Both the position numbers and the translations under genes were made by a program. From assembly GCA_963971305.1 (NCBI GenBank), contig CAXARO010000171.1, forward strand, positions 62,001 to 126,000: a stretch of DNA of 64,000 nucleotides, given 5' to 3'. The notes beneath the pieces are model-generated. The model searched no databases, had not been told where the DNA came from, and worked only from the letters and a program-made list of their open reading frames with translations. Positions 32,102 through 43,424 of this stretch are shown here, piece by piece. The stretch's first letter is position 1. The number at the start of each line of letters is the position of its first letter. This stretch comes from Arcuatula senhousia (Eukaryota; Mollusca; Bivalvia; Mytilida; Mytilidae).

Positions 32102-35024
32102 ACTAACCCACACGTAATTATGAGTCAGTGTTATAAACTGCCATCATGGCATCGTATTACAAACTCGCAAGTTGAACAATATCAAAACTGTTTACTAGAA
32201 CCATTGACTGCATTGATTTCTGGTGTAGAGAATGGTTTAGTTGAAATTGACTCTGCGTATGACGATTTCGTATCAGTGGTACATAACACTGCCGACAAGG
32301 TTATACCAAAGAATGGGTTCAACCCGAACACGAAACCATATTGGACGGATGACGTGAAGGCTGCACATACCGAGGAGCGCGCCAAACGTAGAGTGTGGAT
32401 CTCTGATGGTAGACCGCGAGGCATGCAGCATGAGAGCTATAGAAATTACAAACGCGCAAAGTATAATTTCCGAAATATCCAAACAGCAGCTTGCGAAGAG
32501 TACGAGCAAAGGTGTTTTGACGACCTTAACAATTATGCCGAATGTGACATTCGTATGTTTTGGAAGGCAATTAAGCGTTTCTCAAAAAAAGACTCTAGCG
32601 TGTATCCCGAGATAGTGTATAACGATGTTACATGTAATAATCCGGAGTCGGTGTCTACTGCCTTTGCGTCCTTCTTCGCTGACATTTACCGAGAAGGAAA
32701 TAATGAACATTTTGATGACACTTTCAAACAAGAAATTGAGACTAGATATCACGACATCCTTCAATTGTGTAGTGATAAAGAAGATGTACTTCCTGGTGGC
32801 GAATTCACTGATGATGAAGTGAAAAACTCAATCTCTAACCTGAAACATAAAAAGGCACCCGGACATGACCGTATTCAAAACGAGCATTTGATACATGGCG
32901 GGAATGTAATAGTCCGTTTCATACGCTCACTTTTTAACAAAATTGTATATTCTGGGAATATTCCTAAACGCTGGAAACTTGGATTAATTGTGCCAATTTA
33001 TAAAGGAGGATCCAAACAGAAAACAAATCCCGAAAGTTATAGACCCGTCAGTCTCCTCTCAGTGGTACTTAAGCTCTTCGAAAATTTAGTGAAGTCTAGG
33101 ATTACATCTTTCATTATGAATGAGACATATATAAATCCTCAACAACAGGGATTTCAAGAACGCCTTGGCTGTACCACAGCCTCATTTAATCTTCATGAAA
33201 CTATTGTACACAATATTGAAATGTCTAGCAAAGTATTCGTAGCGTATCTCGATAGCAAACAAGCTTTTGACTCCGTATGGAGAATTGGTTTAATGTATAA
33301 ACTTTATAATATAGGTATAGTCGGGAAAACATGGTGTATAATTAATGATATGCATTTTGAAACTTATAGTGCTATAGTTGCTAACCAAACATGTTCAGAA
33401 TTTTTTCCTGTCTTGCAAGGTGTAAGACAGGGTGGGGTTTTGTCAGGTCTACTTTACTTGATTTTTATAGATGAAATGATTTCTGACCTAGAAAAAATTA
33501 ACGATGCAACAGGTGTTTATAATATCATTAGTTGTTGCCCCTCCTTAGCAGATGATGTTGCCTGCATTAGCTTGTCGCCTTCGGGGCTACAGGAGATGCT
33601 TGACTTGTGCACTTCATATTCCAGGAAATGGCGATTCCGTTTCAACGCCAAGAAATCGGCGGTACTGCAATTCTCAAAGAACACCCGTGAGCCTAGATTA
33701 ACTTATCCGTGGACAATTGGTGGGCATCTTGTTCCAGTTTTAGAAGATTACGTTCATCTTGGAGTTCTAATGAACTGTTCATTTAAGTCACTGGAACGAA
33801 CATCTGAAGCTTGCAGGAAAGGGCGCAATGCATTTTTTGCTTTAAACAAGCTGAATTCTACATCTGTCAATCCTATCGTATTATTACGGCTTTATAAGAC
33901 TATAGTTTTGCCATCTGTTCTTTATGGTTGTGAAAACTGGAACAAGCTAAAAACAACAGACGTGAAAGTTCTTAACCGGTTCCAACATTTTATTGCGAAA
34001 CACATACTTAACCTAAAAACTAGAACACGATCAGACATGTGTGAGAGTTTGTTAGGGATTTACCCGATAACTGTCGAAATTGAGAAGAGGAAACTAATGT
34101 TTCTCCAGAGACTAATATATTTACATGATACCAGTCGTACTAAGCAGATATTCCTTGTCCGTCTTTTTTCGTTTTTTGTTGACTCTAATCGTGTCCATCT
34201 TGGCTATATTCCAGAGATATTCGAAATTCTTGATAGCTACGAACTTCTTGAACATTTAAAAGATTTCATATTGACTGGTTATTTTCCAAACAAGCGGGAG
34301 TGGAAACAACTTGTTAACAATGCAATTCACGATGTACAGGAAAGTAAATGGAAACACAGAATAAGTGCGGACAATGACTTTGAACGATTTAGCCAAGTTG
34401 TTGACTCAATTGAAATAGCGCCATTCTGGAAAATCGCAGTAACAAAATACGATATAAAGAACTATTATTTCGTAACAAAGCTGCTCACTGATCCCCCAAA
34501 CAGTACCGGAGGCTTTTGTGTACTTTGTAGTCGTGCATTCTCAGATGTATACGTCCATGCGTGTTGCAACTGCACCTCAACTCATTCATTACAAAATGTT
34601 TTCTGGGACATGGTAATTGATAATTTCCCGTTGGGACTCTTTACAGAAATTTACGAGTGTGACGATGATCAGCTGTTTACTGTGTTGATAGGGAAACACA
34701 TTGAATCCGTTGATATTGACCTTTATGATTTTTCTAGACTATGTCACGTACATATAGTGCAATGTCTCGGACACTATCATAATTAAGTCGCTCCTAAGTG
34801 CCGTCGCGCAAGCTAATGCAGGGTGTGTTTAGCTACCTACTCTTCTTTTTTCAATGTTAACTCTAGTTTTGCTATAGTATAATATTTTGACGTTTTTGAG
34901 GTTATTTATTATTTGTAAAAGTATGTCTATTGTTTATATGTTATAACCTATATTTATAATTTGTAATATACGTTGTCTTTAATCTCTATAAGAGGAAATA
35001 AAGAAATGATTGATTGATTGATTG
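32102..35024 (+). mobile_element. 5'-truncated non-LTR retrotransposon (CR1/L2/Jockey group)
   Basis: The inserted DNA lies between the two 482-bp repeats. It begins inside an open frame, contains the reverse transcriptase gene and a 238-bp 3' UTR, and ends in (TGAT)n: ATGATTGATTGATTGATTG. A short-word tail and 5' truncation are hallmarks of target-primed reverse transcription. Confidence 0.85.
32120..34786 (+). CDS. LINE ORF2-type reverse transcriptase, 888 codons, endonuclease lost
   Basis: The frame is open upstream to the truncation point 32102, so ATG 32120 is only the first Met left. The apurinic endonuclease that should precede is missing. Visible motifs are KKAPGHDRIQNEHL, YRPVSLLSVVLKLFENL, QQGFQERLGC, motif A VAYLDSKQAFDSVW, QGVRQGGVLSGLLY (motif B), catalytic LADDVA (residues about 474-479) and a C-terminal Cys/His knuckle, CVLC..HACCNC. 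With no internal stop over 2.7 kb, the insertion appears young. The nearest class is the CR1/L2/Jockey assemblage; the exact clade needs a tree. Lacking the endonuclease, it is unlikely to be autonomous. Confidence 0.85.
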   Translation: MSQCYKLPSWHRITNSQVEQYQNCLLEPLTALISGVENGLVEIDSAYDDFVSVVHNTADKVIPKNGFNPNTKPYWTDDVKAAHTEERAKRRVWISDGRPRGMQHESYRNYKRAKYNFRNIQTAACEEYEQRCFDDLNNYAECDIRMFWKAIKRFSKKDSSVYPEIVYNDVTCNNPESVSTAFASFFADIYREGNNEHFDDTFKQEIETRYHDILQLCSDKEDVLPGGEFTDDEVKNSISNLKHKKAPGHDRIQNEHLIHGGNVIVRFIRSLFNKIVYSGNIPKRWKLGLIVPIYKGGSKQKTNPESYRPVSLLSVVLKLFENLVKSRITSFIMNETYINPQQQGFQERLGCTTASFNLHETIVHNIEMSSKVFVAYLDSKQAFDSVWRIGLMYKLYNIGIVGKTWCIINDMHFETYSAIVANQTCSEFFPVLQGVRQGGVLSGLLYLIFIDEMISDLEKINDATGVYNIISCCPSLADDVACISLSPSGLQEMLDLCTSYSRKWRFRFNAKKSAVLQFSKNTREPRLTYPWTIGGHLVPVLEDYVHLGVLMNCSFKSLERTSEACRKGRNAFFALNKLNSTSVNPIVLLRLYKTIVLPSVLYGCENWNKLKTTDVKVLNRFQHFIAKHILNLKTRTRSDMCESLLGIYPITVEIEKRKLMFLQRLIYLHDTSRTKQIFLVRLFSFFVDSNRVHLGYIPEIFEILDSYELLEHLKDFILTGYFPNKREWKQLVNNAIHDVQESKWKHRISADNDFERFSQVVDSIEIAPFWKIAVTKYDIKNYYFVTKLLTDPPNSTGGFCVLCSRAFSDVYVHACCNCTSTHSLQNVFWDMVIDNFPLGLFTEIYECDDDQLFTVLIGKHIESVDIDLYDFSRLCHVHIVQCLGHYHN

Positions 35025-35507
35025 ATTTAATATAAAAAATACTAGAAATTAAGAAATTATACCCTTTCAAATGCAAATTATATTCTTAAGTGGACCTTTT
35101 AAATATAATTTTAACACAGCATTAATAAATATGCCTTGAAGGGTTTGAAATGTATCTTAATCGGTTCAAAAATAAGTAATGTGTTAAGAATTTTTTTTTT
35201 CAATATTGCGTTGCGTAGTGGACAAGTTTCGTAGTGGACAAAATCGTTTCGTTGTGGACAATGCTGCATAACTTACGATAGAGTTAAAATTATGATATAA
35301 TGATCTTGTGTACAAAATTGCATGAAAATGTGATTGAAAGTTCATGAGAAATTAAAGGAAACATAAAGTGTGACGGATGAAGGTAGTTTTTTTTATAAAT
35401 TCCTCCAATATCTGGTAAACAGAGGTGAAAAGAACACCTCCTTAACAGGCTATATATACACATGGTATGTATTTATCTAAAATACTTAACTTTATAAAAG
35501 GGTAGAC
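35025..35507 (+). repeat. Right copy of the 482-bp direct repeat
   Basis: It starts directly after the (TGAT)n tail of the LINE and ends at GGGTAGAC, after which unrelated sequence (ATGCTGACC) follows. It is about 99 percent identical to 31620-32101 by eye. Confidence 0.9.
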
Positions 35508-36634
35508 ATGCTGACCAAAAAACTATACCAGTATACCTCGCAATAAAGTTGGCGGAGTGATGAAATATACAGTGTTTCTTATGAAAGACTGTCAACTACG
35601 AAACGATTTTGTCCACTAAGAAACGATTTTGTCCATTACGAAACATTATCGTGTTGTAGTTGACCATTTCGTAGTGGACATATTAACCGAAAAAATTGAA
35701 ATTTTTAGTCACTTACAATATAATCACAATTTTCTTTTCTTATTCTATGAGTGCAACAACAAATTTACAACATCACCAAATCTGGAGAATTTTAAGCATT
35801 TGCATGGTTGTACAAATTTCCGTTACCTAGTGGACAATTTAAAAAATACGGGGTATCCTCTACTTACAAAATGCAAATATTTTTTATATTTTTTCATTGA
35901 CACCACTGCCAGTGTAATATTTTGTTTTTATGATGTATAATAAGTAGATTGACACATTTTTAGAAACACGGGTTGCAATTACAGGTTTATATTGGTGACA
36001 AAAGTACAATCGTTTTGTAGTGGAAGAAAGTTTGGGGACACTTAAAAAAGTGAATGTTTACATAACAAAATGTAGACAAAGAGATAAAAAATGTTGCTAT
36101 AATGTATCTCTAGTATCTTGTTATGACCAGAAATGATGTGTCATTTACACTTGGATCCAAAATGAGTCACGTTTTAAGTATACTTTATCTGTTTTTATTA
36201 TGGGGACATGTAAAATAGGCCAATTTATACCATTCAAATACAGAATTTTGATAGAAAACCTTCCAAAATTGTTTTTCGTGCTGTTGTTTTTTGTAAATTG
36301 TTCACAACATATTCAACAAGGTAGAAATGACTCCCATATTTAGTCACATATTCACAGGATCTATACAGGACAAGAATTTTCACTTTTATTGAAAAAAGCC
36401 CAAATACCAATGCACCTTTTGAAAATTATATAACGCCTTATTGGTAATTTCAGTCTAGTTAAAACTGTGAGTAATATGATGCTAAAAATATATTTGTTAG
36501 CATGTAGCATACATTTTAAAGAAATGCTTGACGAGTAGGAACCCAGTTTCAAACTTCAAACATTGATGTTTGCTGTTTTTTATCTTTACTGATAAGGTAC
36601 CATGAATAATAAAACAAATACAATTTTTATTAAG
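35508..36634. other. AT-rich spacer with dispersed CGTAGTGGACA words in both orientations
   Basis: Between 35585 and 35680 the words TGTCCACTAAGAAACG, TGTCCATTACGAAAC and TTTCGTAGTGGACA occur close together in both orientations, with weaker ones at 35825 and 36010. No gene is supported. Confidence 0.5.
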
Positions 36635-37137
36635 GTACTCGGTCAACGATTGGAGCTGCTCTTACAGAAAAGACAACCATGGTTGTTGGAGCCACAGGAG
36701 CTGGCTAAAGTACTCTAATTGATGGCTTCATTAACTACATTCTAAACGTGGAATGGGAGGATGACTTCCGGTTCTCTTTAGTAGATCTGCTACCGGAAGA
36801 AGCAGCAAAGAAAAGCGAGGTAGATTAGTTAGATTATATATATATCATATAAAGCTTATATAATCATCAAAATGGATAATGATGTATTCGTAAAGTAGTT
36901 TTGAAACTCTACTGCCAGGGGTAGAACAGCTTATTACTGTAGGGTTATTAACATTTTGATACGAGTAAAAACACTTCTAAAAAACCCCAGAGGCTAACGT
37001 GACTTTAGATAACTAAGTACCACTTTTTATAAGAATCATGCAAAGAGCGATTCATGGGTGGAAAGCCTACACCAATTTATTTTTGATGTGTTACTCCTAC
37101 TAGCACCCTGCTTTGATCTTTTGTGCTCTTTTCCAAA

Positions 37138-37282
37138 CTAGTCCTGGTCCTGAGAGGAAAAAAAATATAGAATGCATTGGGAAAATGTAAGAAAGGGAGA
37201 TAACTCTTAAAATTGTCAATAATTTCAATAGAAACCATTGTAACAAAATGGCAAGATTTCTCCCAGGACCAGGCAGTTATGA
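37138..37282. mobile_element. Short inverted-repeat element in the GTPase intron
   Basis: AGTCCTGGTCCTGAGAG at the left faces TCTCCCAGGACCAGGCAGT at the right, about 15 bp of imperfect inverted ends around a 110-bp AT-rich core. It is a MITE candidate; no clear target duplication is seen. Confidence 0.45.
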
Positions 37283-37637
37283 GCAAATTGTTATTTATTT
37301 CTTATTTTATATACTTTGAACTATCTTTCGTTAAAAATAAACCACTAGCCATTTATCGATGAATCACTTCTCTTCAATTTTGCATGATTCTTAGGTGGAC
37401 TACTACTTAAAATGAAAACACCATTTGTATAGGTTTACTGTCAGATAATTGTTTTAAACTTTTCACAAAATTGACAAGAAATCTTTTGTTTTCCTGGTGA
37501 ACTATCAAAAACATACTCGAACTTTATGTTGCATATGTAAGAAATCATTGAATCTATGCAGGACACTATAGTGACCGTTTATTCCATTATCTTGTAATTT
37601 TGTAAGAATTTTACAGACCACTTTTTCTACATTTTTG

Positions 37638-37830
37638 GAATAAGTGTACGCGGCACAACATGCATATGCAAGCGGAAATTTAAACATCCAAAATGGAAGA
37701 CTGCTAGCAGTCTCACATTGGCCAAAGAACAAAATCTAATACATTGGATATCATGGATATAATAAACCAGAAATTATCAACAAATAACTAATTTCTGGGC
37801 ATAAACAATTAATATGAAGAGGACAGACCA
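37638..37830 (+). repeat. Partial copy of dispersed repeat R
   Basis: GGAATAAGTGTACGCGGCAC, then ATGGAAGACTGCTAGCAGTC, match the 5' part of 22965-23420. It lies in the intron of the GTPase pseudogene. Confidence 0.5.
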
Positions 37831-38797
37831 TTACACGATATAAAATATAAAGTACAATATTGTGATATTTCTAAAGACTTAGAAGTGTCAACAAAAATAT
37901 AGAATATAATATGCATTCATTGCCTTTTGGCAGACGGAGTCCAAAACAGAATGGATAACAACCTACAAAATAAACTACATGGAAGGCAGTAAGATACAGT
38001 ATACAATGAATATCATTGACACTCCGGGGTTTGGTGATACAAGAGGAATCAAGAGGGACAAAGAAATTACAGAGCAAGTAAGACAACTCTTTACCGACAA
38101 GACGGATGGAGGTGTCACGTGTATTGATGCAATTTGTGTCGTGACACAAGCGCCACTTGCCCGACTAACGCCATTAACAAAATACATTTTCTCCTCAATT
38201 TTATCTATTTTTGGTTCTGATATTGTCGACAATATCTCTGTTTTGATAACATTTGCTGATGGAAATAGACCACCAGTTCTTGATACTCTTCGCGATGCTG
38301 ATGTCCCGTTCAAAAGTGAATTTCGCTTTAACAATTCGGCCTTGCTTGCTTCAAATGCTTCTTCTGAATCTCCTTTGTTCTGGAACATGGGTATAGCAAG
38401 CTACAAAGAATTTTTCATGGCCCTAGAATTAATGAAAGCGAAGAGTCTTGCGCTTACAAAAGAGGTTTTAGAAGAAAGAAGAACTTTGGAGCTGATGGTG
38501 GACGACGTTCAGCGGGAGAAAGGCCCCGGAACAATGGCCTCAATACATAAATCTTCGTTAAGAAGAATCACAAAACTGCCGCAGATAGCTTGTAAAATCG
38601 CCAAACTGAGACAGATAGCTCTTAAACCAAACCCACTGACGGCAGTGGATAAAATAGACCAGATGATAGAAGCCGAGAACACCGAACGGAAGCCAGGATA
38701 TCAGATGAGGATAACAGAGTTACAAGAGCAAAGAAAGAAAGTAGAATACACCATACACTTCATTGAAAAAACACAGCTCAATGCAAAATTTCAGTAA

Positions 38798-40430
38798 TTT
38801 TTGGACTATAAATATTTTTATCAAATCTATAACCCTTTTACTTTAATTTGACTATTCTAAGTTATAAATTAGCATGTTATTGAAATAACATTACTAGCAT
38901 TTAGAAATTGTGCATAGACAATTTTGTAAAGATATGATTTCTCTTAATTTCTAAAATAAATAATTTGTAGGTTTAATATAATTGTGCCAAACTTACATCG
39001 GGCTATTCACATCAAGATTCATGGTTTGATCTTCGTGAGAGGTGAAAATAAGGTTATGTGAAGATCAATATTTCATGCAGGTTAAAGATCCCTTTGTTGG
39101 GTTCGATAAGAGATCACTACAAAAGCTACTACACCTGCAAACTGGAGAGGGATTCACATAACCATAAAGCTTGTTTTCCTATCCAGGATAAATCAATATG
39201 TTTAAACTAACAGTTTAGATGTTTCAATTGCCGTTTCGAGAGAGCAGGATTATATAACGCTGAAAACTATAAGGGGTATATTTGTTTGGTACCATTTGAG
39301 AATTCGGGCGCATTTCAATTGAGCGAATTTGAACATGACCCCTGATTTCATTTAGCGATTTTTTTTTTAGATAAATACAGGTAGTTAAAGGTAAATGCCT
39401 ATAAATTTTGTACATTAAAAAGAGAGACATGAAGATTCAAATTTGATAAAATGTATATACATATTTTACTCTAATAACATTTAAAATATTTTATTTTTAT
39501 ATTAAAATCAGTTTTAGTGATTGTGGAACAAAATTAATATTCGATTCGCAGTTTTAATACCTTAATAATTTCAATTATTTTTCATTTCTATCTATTAGAA
39601 AAGATTGAATTTTCGATGGATACAATTCAGAAATACACTAGTGACCAAATTACTAGATTCGAATTTTTCTAAGCTGCTCGGGTACAAATTTGGTGTTTGC
39701 GTTGACTTACATAGTGCTCACATTTTAAAGTTGGTATCTGACAGAGTTTTTTTTAGCATGTGAAAAATTATTTTGATAAACATATTGTTTGCATATTTGT
39801 TGTATCTAAAAATGTTTCCTTAATGGTACAAAGGAAAATGTTATACAGAATTACCCGTAATATCAAAATTTACCTGTAATTTACCTATACAAAAATTTGC
39901 TCAAATGATTTTTTTCCGCTCAATTGAAACTTTTTCGCTCAATTGAATTATCAATTCCCTAAAATAAAGTGCAGCGGAGAATTCGCTCAAATGATTTTTT
40001 TTCCCGCTCAATTAAAACTTTTTCGCTCAATTGAATTATCAATTCATTCAATTCCCTAAAATAAAGTGCAGCGGAGAATTCGTACCTTTTAATTTCATGT
40101 AAATACGGAGATTACTATTGAAAAAACTTCAGATATTTTTGCCGGATCATACAGCATTCTAGTTTTATAGATGTGTCAATCAGTTGGTGTAATGTATAAT
40201 TGACTTGACTCATGACGAACGCGAAATTTTAAACAAAATTAAGGATAAATTTGCCATCCTGGATGATTATTTACGTCCTCATCCTCCGGGGGGGGTATAA
40301 CTTCCTATTTAAATGTGTACGTGGATGTGCTAAAAATTTGGGTAGGTTTTGGGGAATTTTTTTTTTTTATCAAAATGGGTATAATTTTCAGACGCTTTTA
40401 GATAACAAGAGGCTCTCAGGAGCCTGAATC
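38798..40430. other. AT-rich intergenic DNA with one short tandem duplication
   Basis: No gene is supported. Within it, 39899-39984 is repeated directly at 39985-40082: GCTCAAATGATTTTTT, TTTTTCGCTCAATTGAATT and AAAGTGCAGCGGAGAATTC occur in both copies. The second copy has an extra ATTCATTCA. Confidence 0.6.
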
Positions 40431-40530
40431 ACTTACCTGACTTAAATGCCTTTTTTACATTTAAAGGGCCATAACTTCAATATTAGGGGTCATCTGACAA
40501 CATCAATTAACTTAATGCATTAACTTAAAA

Positions 40531-40719
40531 ATGTATTTAAGAATTAACTGTAATTAATTTTTGGTTTATTGAACCATAAACTGCATTTTTCGTGGTGCAC
40601 ACTGAATAATCCGCGAAGCGGATTATGTTAAATGTGCACCACGAAAAATTCAGTTTATGGTTCTATAAACCAAAAAATTATTACAGTTAATTCTTATAAA
40701 TAAATTTTAAAATACATTC
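40531..40719. repeat. Imperfect about 190-bp foldback
   Basis: Arms of about 85-90 bp meet at AATCCGCGAAGCGGATT (around 40607-40625). Outer parts pair as AAGAATTAACTGTAAT.., TTTTTGGTTTAT.GAACCAT and TTTTTCGTGGTGCAC. There is no coding potential; it could be a MITE or a hairpin RNA source. Confidence 0.7.
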
Positions 40720-41857
40720 CGCGTAAAAAATTGAAATTAAATTTTTAGTCAAACATATTTTAAAATCGGTTAATCAATCTAGCGTATTAATATTTTCACC
40801 TATCAATCAAAAAGCACGCGGAGTCCGTGCAACTGCAAAGTCAAAATTCTAAAGGTTGTATTCCGGTTTAATCTGGATTAGACATTTAGATTTTGGGCTT
40901 TTTAAAATTGCACGATAAAAAATATCCAATAAATTCTTCTGGTTTTTCTCTAAAGTTCATGAGAATATTTTTCTTTCAACGTAAATGCAACTAATGATTT
41001 TTTAATTATTATTATATCTTTGGTTAAGAGGGAATTTTGCCAAATGATAAAGTTGTGTATTCGATGTACTTTTAAGATTCGGAAACCGGTTTAACTGGTT
41101 TGACAGAAGATTCATTTGGGCGGAGTTTCCCATCAATTATCAATCAGTTATATTTTTAGTGGGCGTATATTAAAAGCTGTATAAACCAATCGAATTTGTT
41201 GCATGTTTTTTTGGTTCATTGGAAAATGGTCTAAATTTCTGAACAACGCAAAAGACACTAAAAATACTCTTAAATTTATTTAAAGTTCAATAAGCTGAAC
41301 ATTTTTAGCAATCAAAAGCTTTTTATTATTTTCTATTTTTTTCAGCTATAAGGCATATAAACAGTTATTTGGACATTTAAGGGACCATAACTCATTTCGA
41401 AAAAAGAAGTTTGTGGACAAAAGACATGATGATTAAAAAGTTACTTTGTATAAAACTTAATGGCATTCATGGGATCGAACCAATCCCTTTGTCTCGGAAA
41501 TTTCTAATCATTCTAGTATATAAAAGATTGTTAACTTTCTGGCAAAAGTCTTCACCAAATAATGTCAATTTTGCTGGGCCCGCATAAATGAAGGTAATAA
41601 ATGGCTAATGTACTTGGATCAACAATCTCAAATGTCCAAGAGAAAAGACAAAACAAAACAAAAAACAAGTAAGACACACCAGAAATATTCAAGATCGCAA
41701 TGGTCCGGACTTACTACAGGCATTTCAAAAGAAATTATGTATTGGTTAAACCAAGCTTTATGCTACCAAACCAACAGATATTTCTAAATGCTTTAACCCT
41801 AAAACTATAAGCACTTACATGTATCTGCACTTCACACAGTAATAAAATACCATTTAA
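40720..41857. other. AT-rich spacer, nothing recognised
   Basis: I see no gene, RNA or clear repeat. A tRNA-like GGTTCGATCCC on the - strand near 41475 lacks the other tRNA parts. Confidence 0.4.
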
Positions 41858-42345
41858 GTCCCGTACGGGGCCAGGGAGGCGAAAAGGCCCGCATCAGAGC
41901 TTGTTCGAAAAGGCGACTAAGGCTCTTGGGATTCTAACATCGGTGTTAGTGCTCAGCCAACAAAGCGACCAAAGTGTGTACCCTATAGGTGGCTGACATA
42001 GGTGACCCTTGCCCGCGGAAGATATCAGGTCTATTATACGGAAACCCTGACCGCTGACCATAGTGGGCCAACGTGTGTGAAGAGTGTCACGCTTTATGCA
42101 CGTAAAAGATCCATATTCTAAATTTGTTGACCACCAATTAATGCGCGAAATAGGCTAAATTTTCCGCCCTACTCATATCTCCCGGCAATTTCCTGTGGTC
42201 TTCAAAATTTACTGTTTCTTTGTTACACACCTCATCCTTTTTTTCTCATCATCATTCCATGTTCATCGCCTTTTAATAAACTAAATAGCGTTGCAAGGGC
42301 GCAAAAGAAAAACAACTCACTCAATCCCTCACGCACTCACTTGAC
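41858..42345. repeat. GC-richer SINE-like or retroelement-tail repeat
   Basis: About 490 bp starts CCCGTACGGGGCCAGGGAGG and ends in a degenerate CACT-rich tail (ACTCACTCAATCCCTCACGC..). It is clearly richer in GC than its surroundings. No open frame of note and no convincing A/B box was found, so the class is uncertain. Confidence 0.4.
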
Positions 42346-42951
42346 AAATATTATTTTAGAAGTGAATCCGTAAATATATTAAGATTTTGCCGACGAGGCC
42401 TTCTTTGTGTTATTCGGTGTTGCTGTATTTTTCATGCAAAAGGGATAAACGCAAGAAAAATTTCCATCTGCAGTAAGATGAGTTCACATAAAAATGGTTT
42501 GTTGAATATTTGTGTTTCGATACGATGATACATAATACAAAACAGCATCCAAACTTGTTACTTTTTATTCGTCGGACAAAGCATATTCTATTTAAATGCC
42601 TTTACGTTTATTTTAGTAAGTTTTGTTATTCTTTCGTGAACCCTTTTAGTTGAGGCTTACCTGGTATGATTTCTGCGAGACGAAGCCCTTTTGTTTTATT
42701 TTTTTAAATTTTATCTAACCATAAGAAATATATTGTCAATCTTGGAAATATCAATGAGAATCGATCCGACGTCCGCTATTTTTATATGATAATAAGAGAT
42801 AGGATATGTCCTTAAAGTAATAATAAAGAAGTTTATGGAAAAAAATTGCGATCTAAAAATAACCACTTAACTGTTGCATAATCATAAAATTCGAGCTTTC
42901 GCGCTTTTATGAAGACGAAAATTTAATTATATGCGTGTACCGGCTAGAAAT

Positions 42952-43390
42952 TTAGCTGATTTTTTAAAGAAGTTTGATACCAATGGCCACTTATTAACTT
43001 TCGTGAACAGCGTTCCGATTTTTACCGAACACATCAAAACAAACAAAAATTATTTTGAAGAAAGAGCATGTGAAGCTCTGGGTTTAATATAACTTTATTT
43101 GACAAGTAAAACCTTTCCGCTATTAAGAAATACTGATTAAAAGTGTTTTACATGCAAAAAATAACCATACACACGTACCTGTTTTCCTTTTTTCGTGCTA
43201 TACGGTAAAATCAGTATTTCTTCGGAAAGGTTTTACTTGTCAAATAAAGTTATATTAAACCCAGAGCTTCACATGCTCTTACTTCAAAATACATTTTTGT
43301 TTGTTTTGATGTGTTCGGTAAAAATCGGAACGCTGTTCACGAAAGTTAATAAGTGGCCATTGGTATCAAACTTCTTTAAAAAATCAGCTA
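42952..43390. repeat. About 440-bp foldback with 185-bp arms and 70-bp spacer
   Basis: The left arm 42952-43137 and right arm 43207-43390 are reverse complements with few differences, among them a 5-nt indel (CCGCTATTAAG versus CCGAAG). Words such as AAAATCGGAACGC and CCAGAGCTTCACATG appear inverted. No transposase is present. Confidence 0.85.
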
Positions 43391-43424
43391 CTCAGTAACT
43401 TCGAGTGTTCTCAAGAGATTTCCT

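Larger units (their letters stand above)
36635..38797 (+). pseudogene. P-loop GTPase of the AIG1/septin-like superfamily, stop at the P-loop lysine
   Basis: Two exons (36635-36819 and 37934-38797) join in phase 0 to read VVGATGAG-stop-STLIDGFINY..NIIDTPGFGDTRGIKRD. The stop TAA (36706-36708) takes the place of the invariant lysine codon of G1 (GxxGxGKS); AAA to TAA is a single change. G3 (DTPGFGD) is intact, and a VLITFADGN segment occupies the G4 region. The C-terminal part is helical and basic, ending TQLNAKFQ. Upstream exons were not found. GTP-binding proteins of this type are abundant in molluscs and linked to immunity or cytoskeleton; the specific role is unknown. Apart from this codon the frame is clean, so recent loss or a sequence error are both possible. 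Confidence 0.75.

Noticed and set aside
31620..35507. LTR retrotransposon, from the long direct repeats
   Set aside because: The repeats lack TG..CA ends, primer site and polypurine tract. The enclosed gene is a LINE reverse transcriptase with no gag, protease or integrase, and it ends in a (TGAT)n tail.
41455..41500. B-box-like GGTTCGATCCC on the - strand
   Set aside because: It lacks an A box and a foldable acceptor stem at the right distance.
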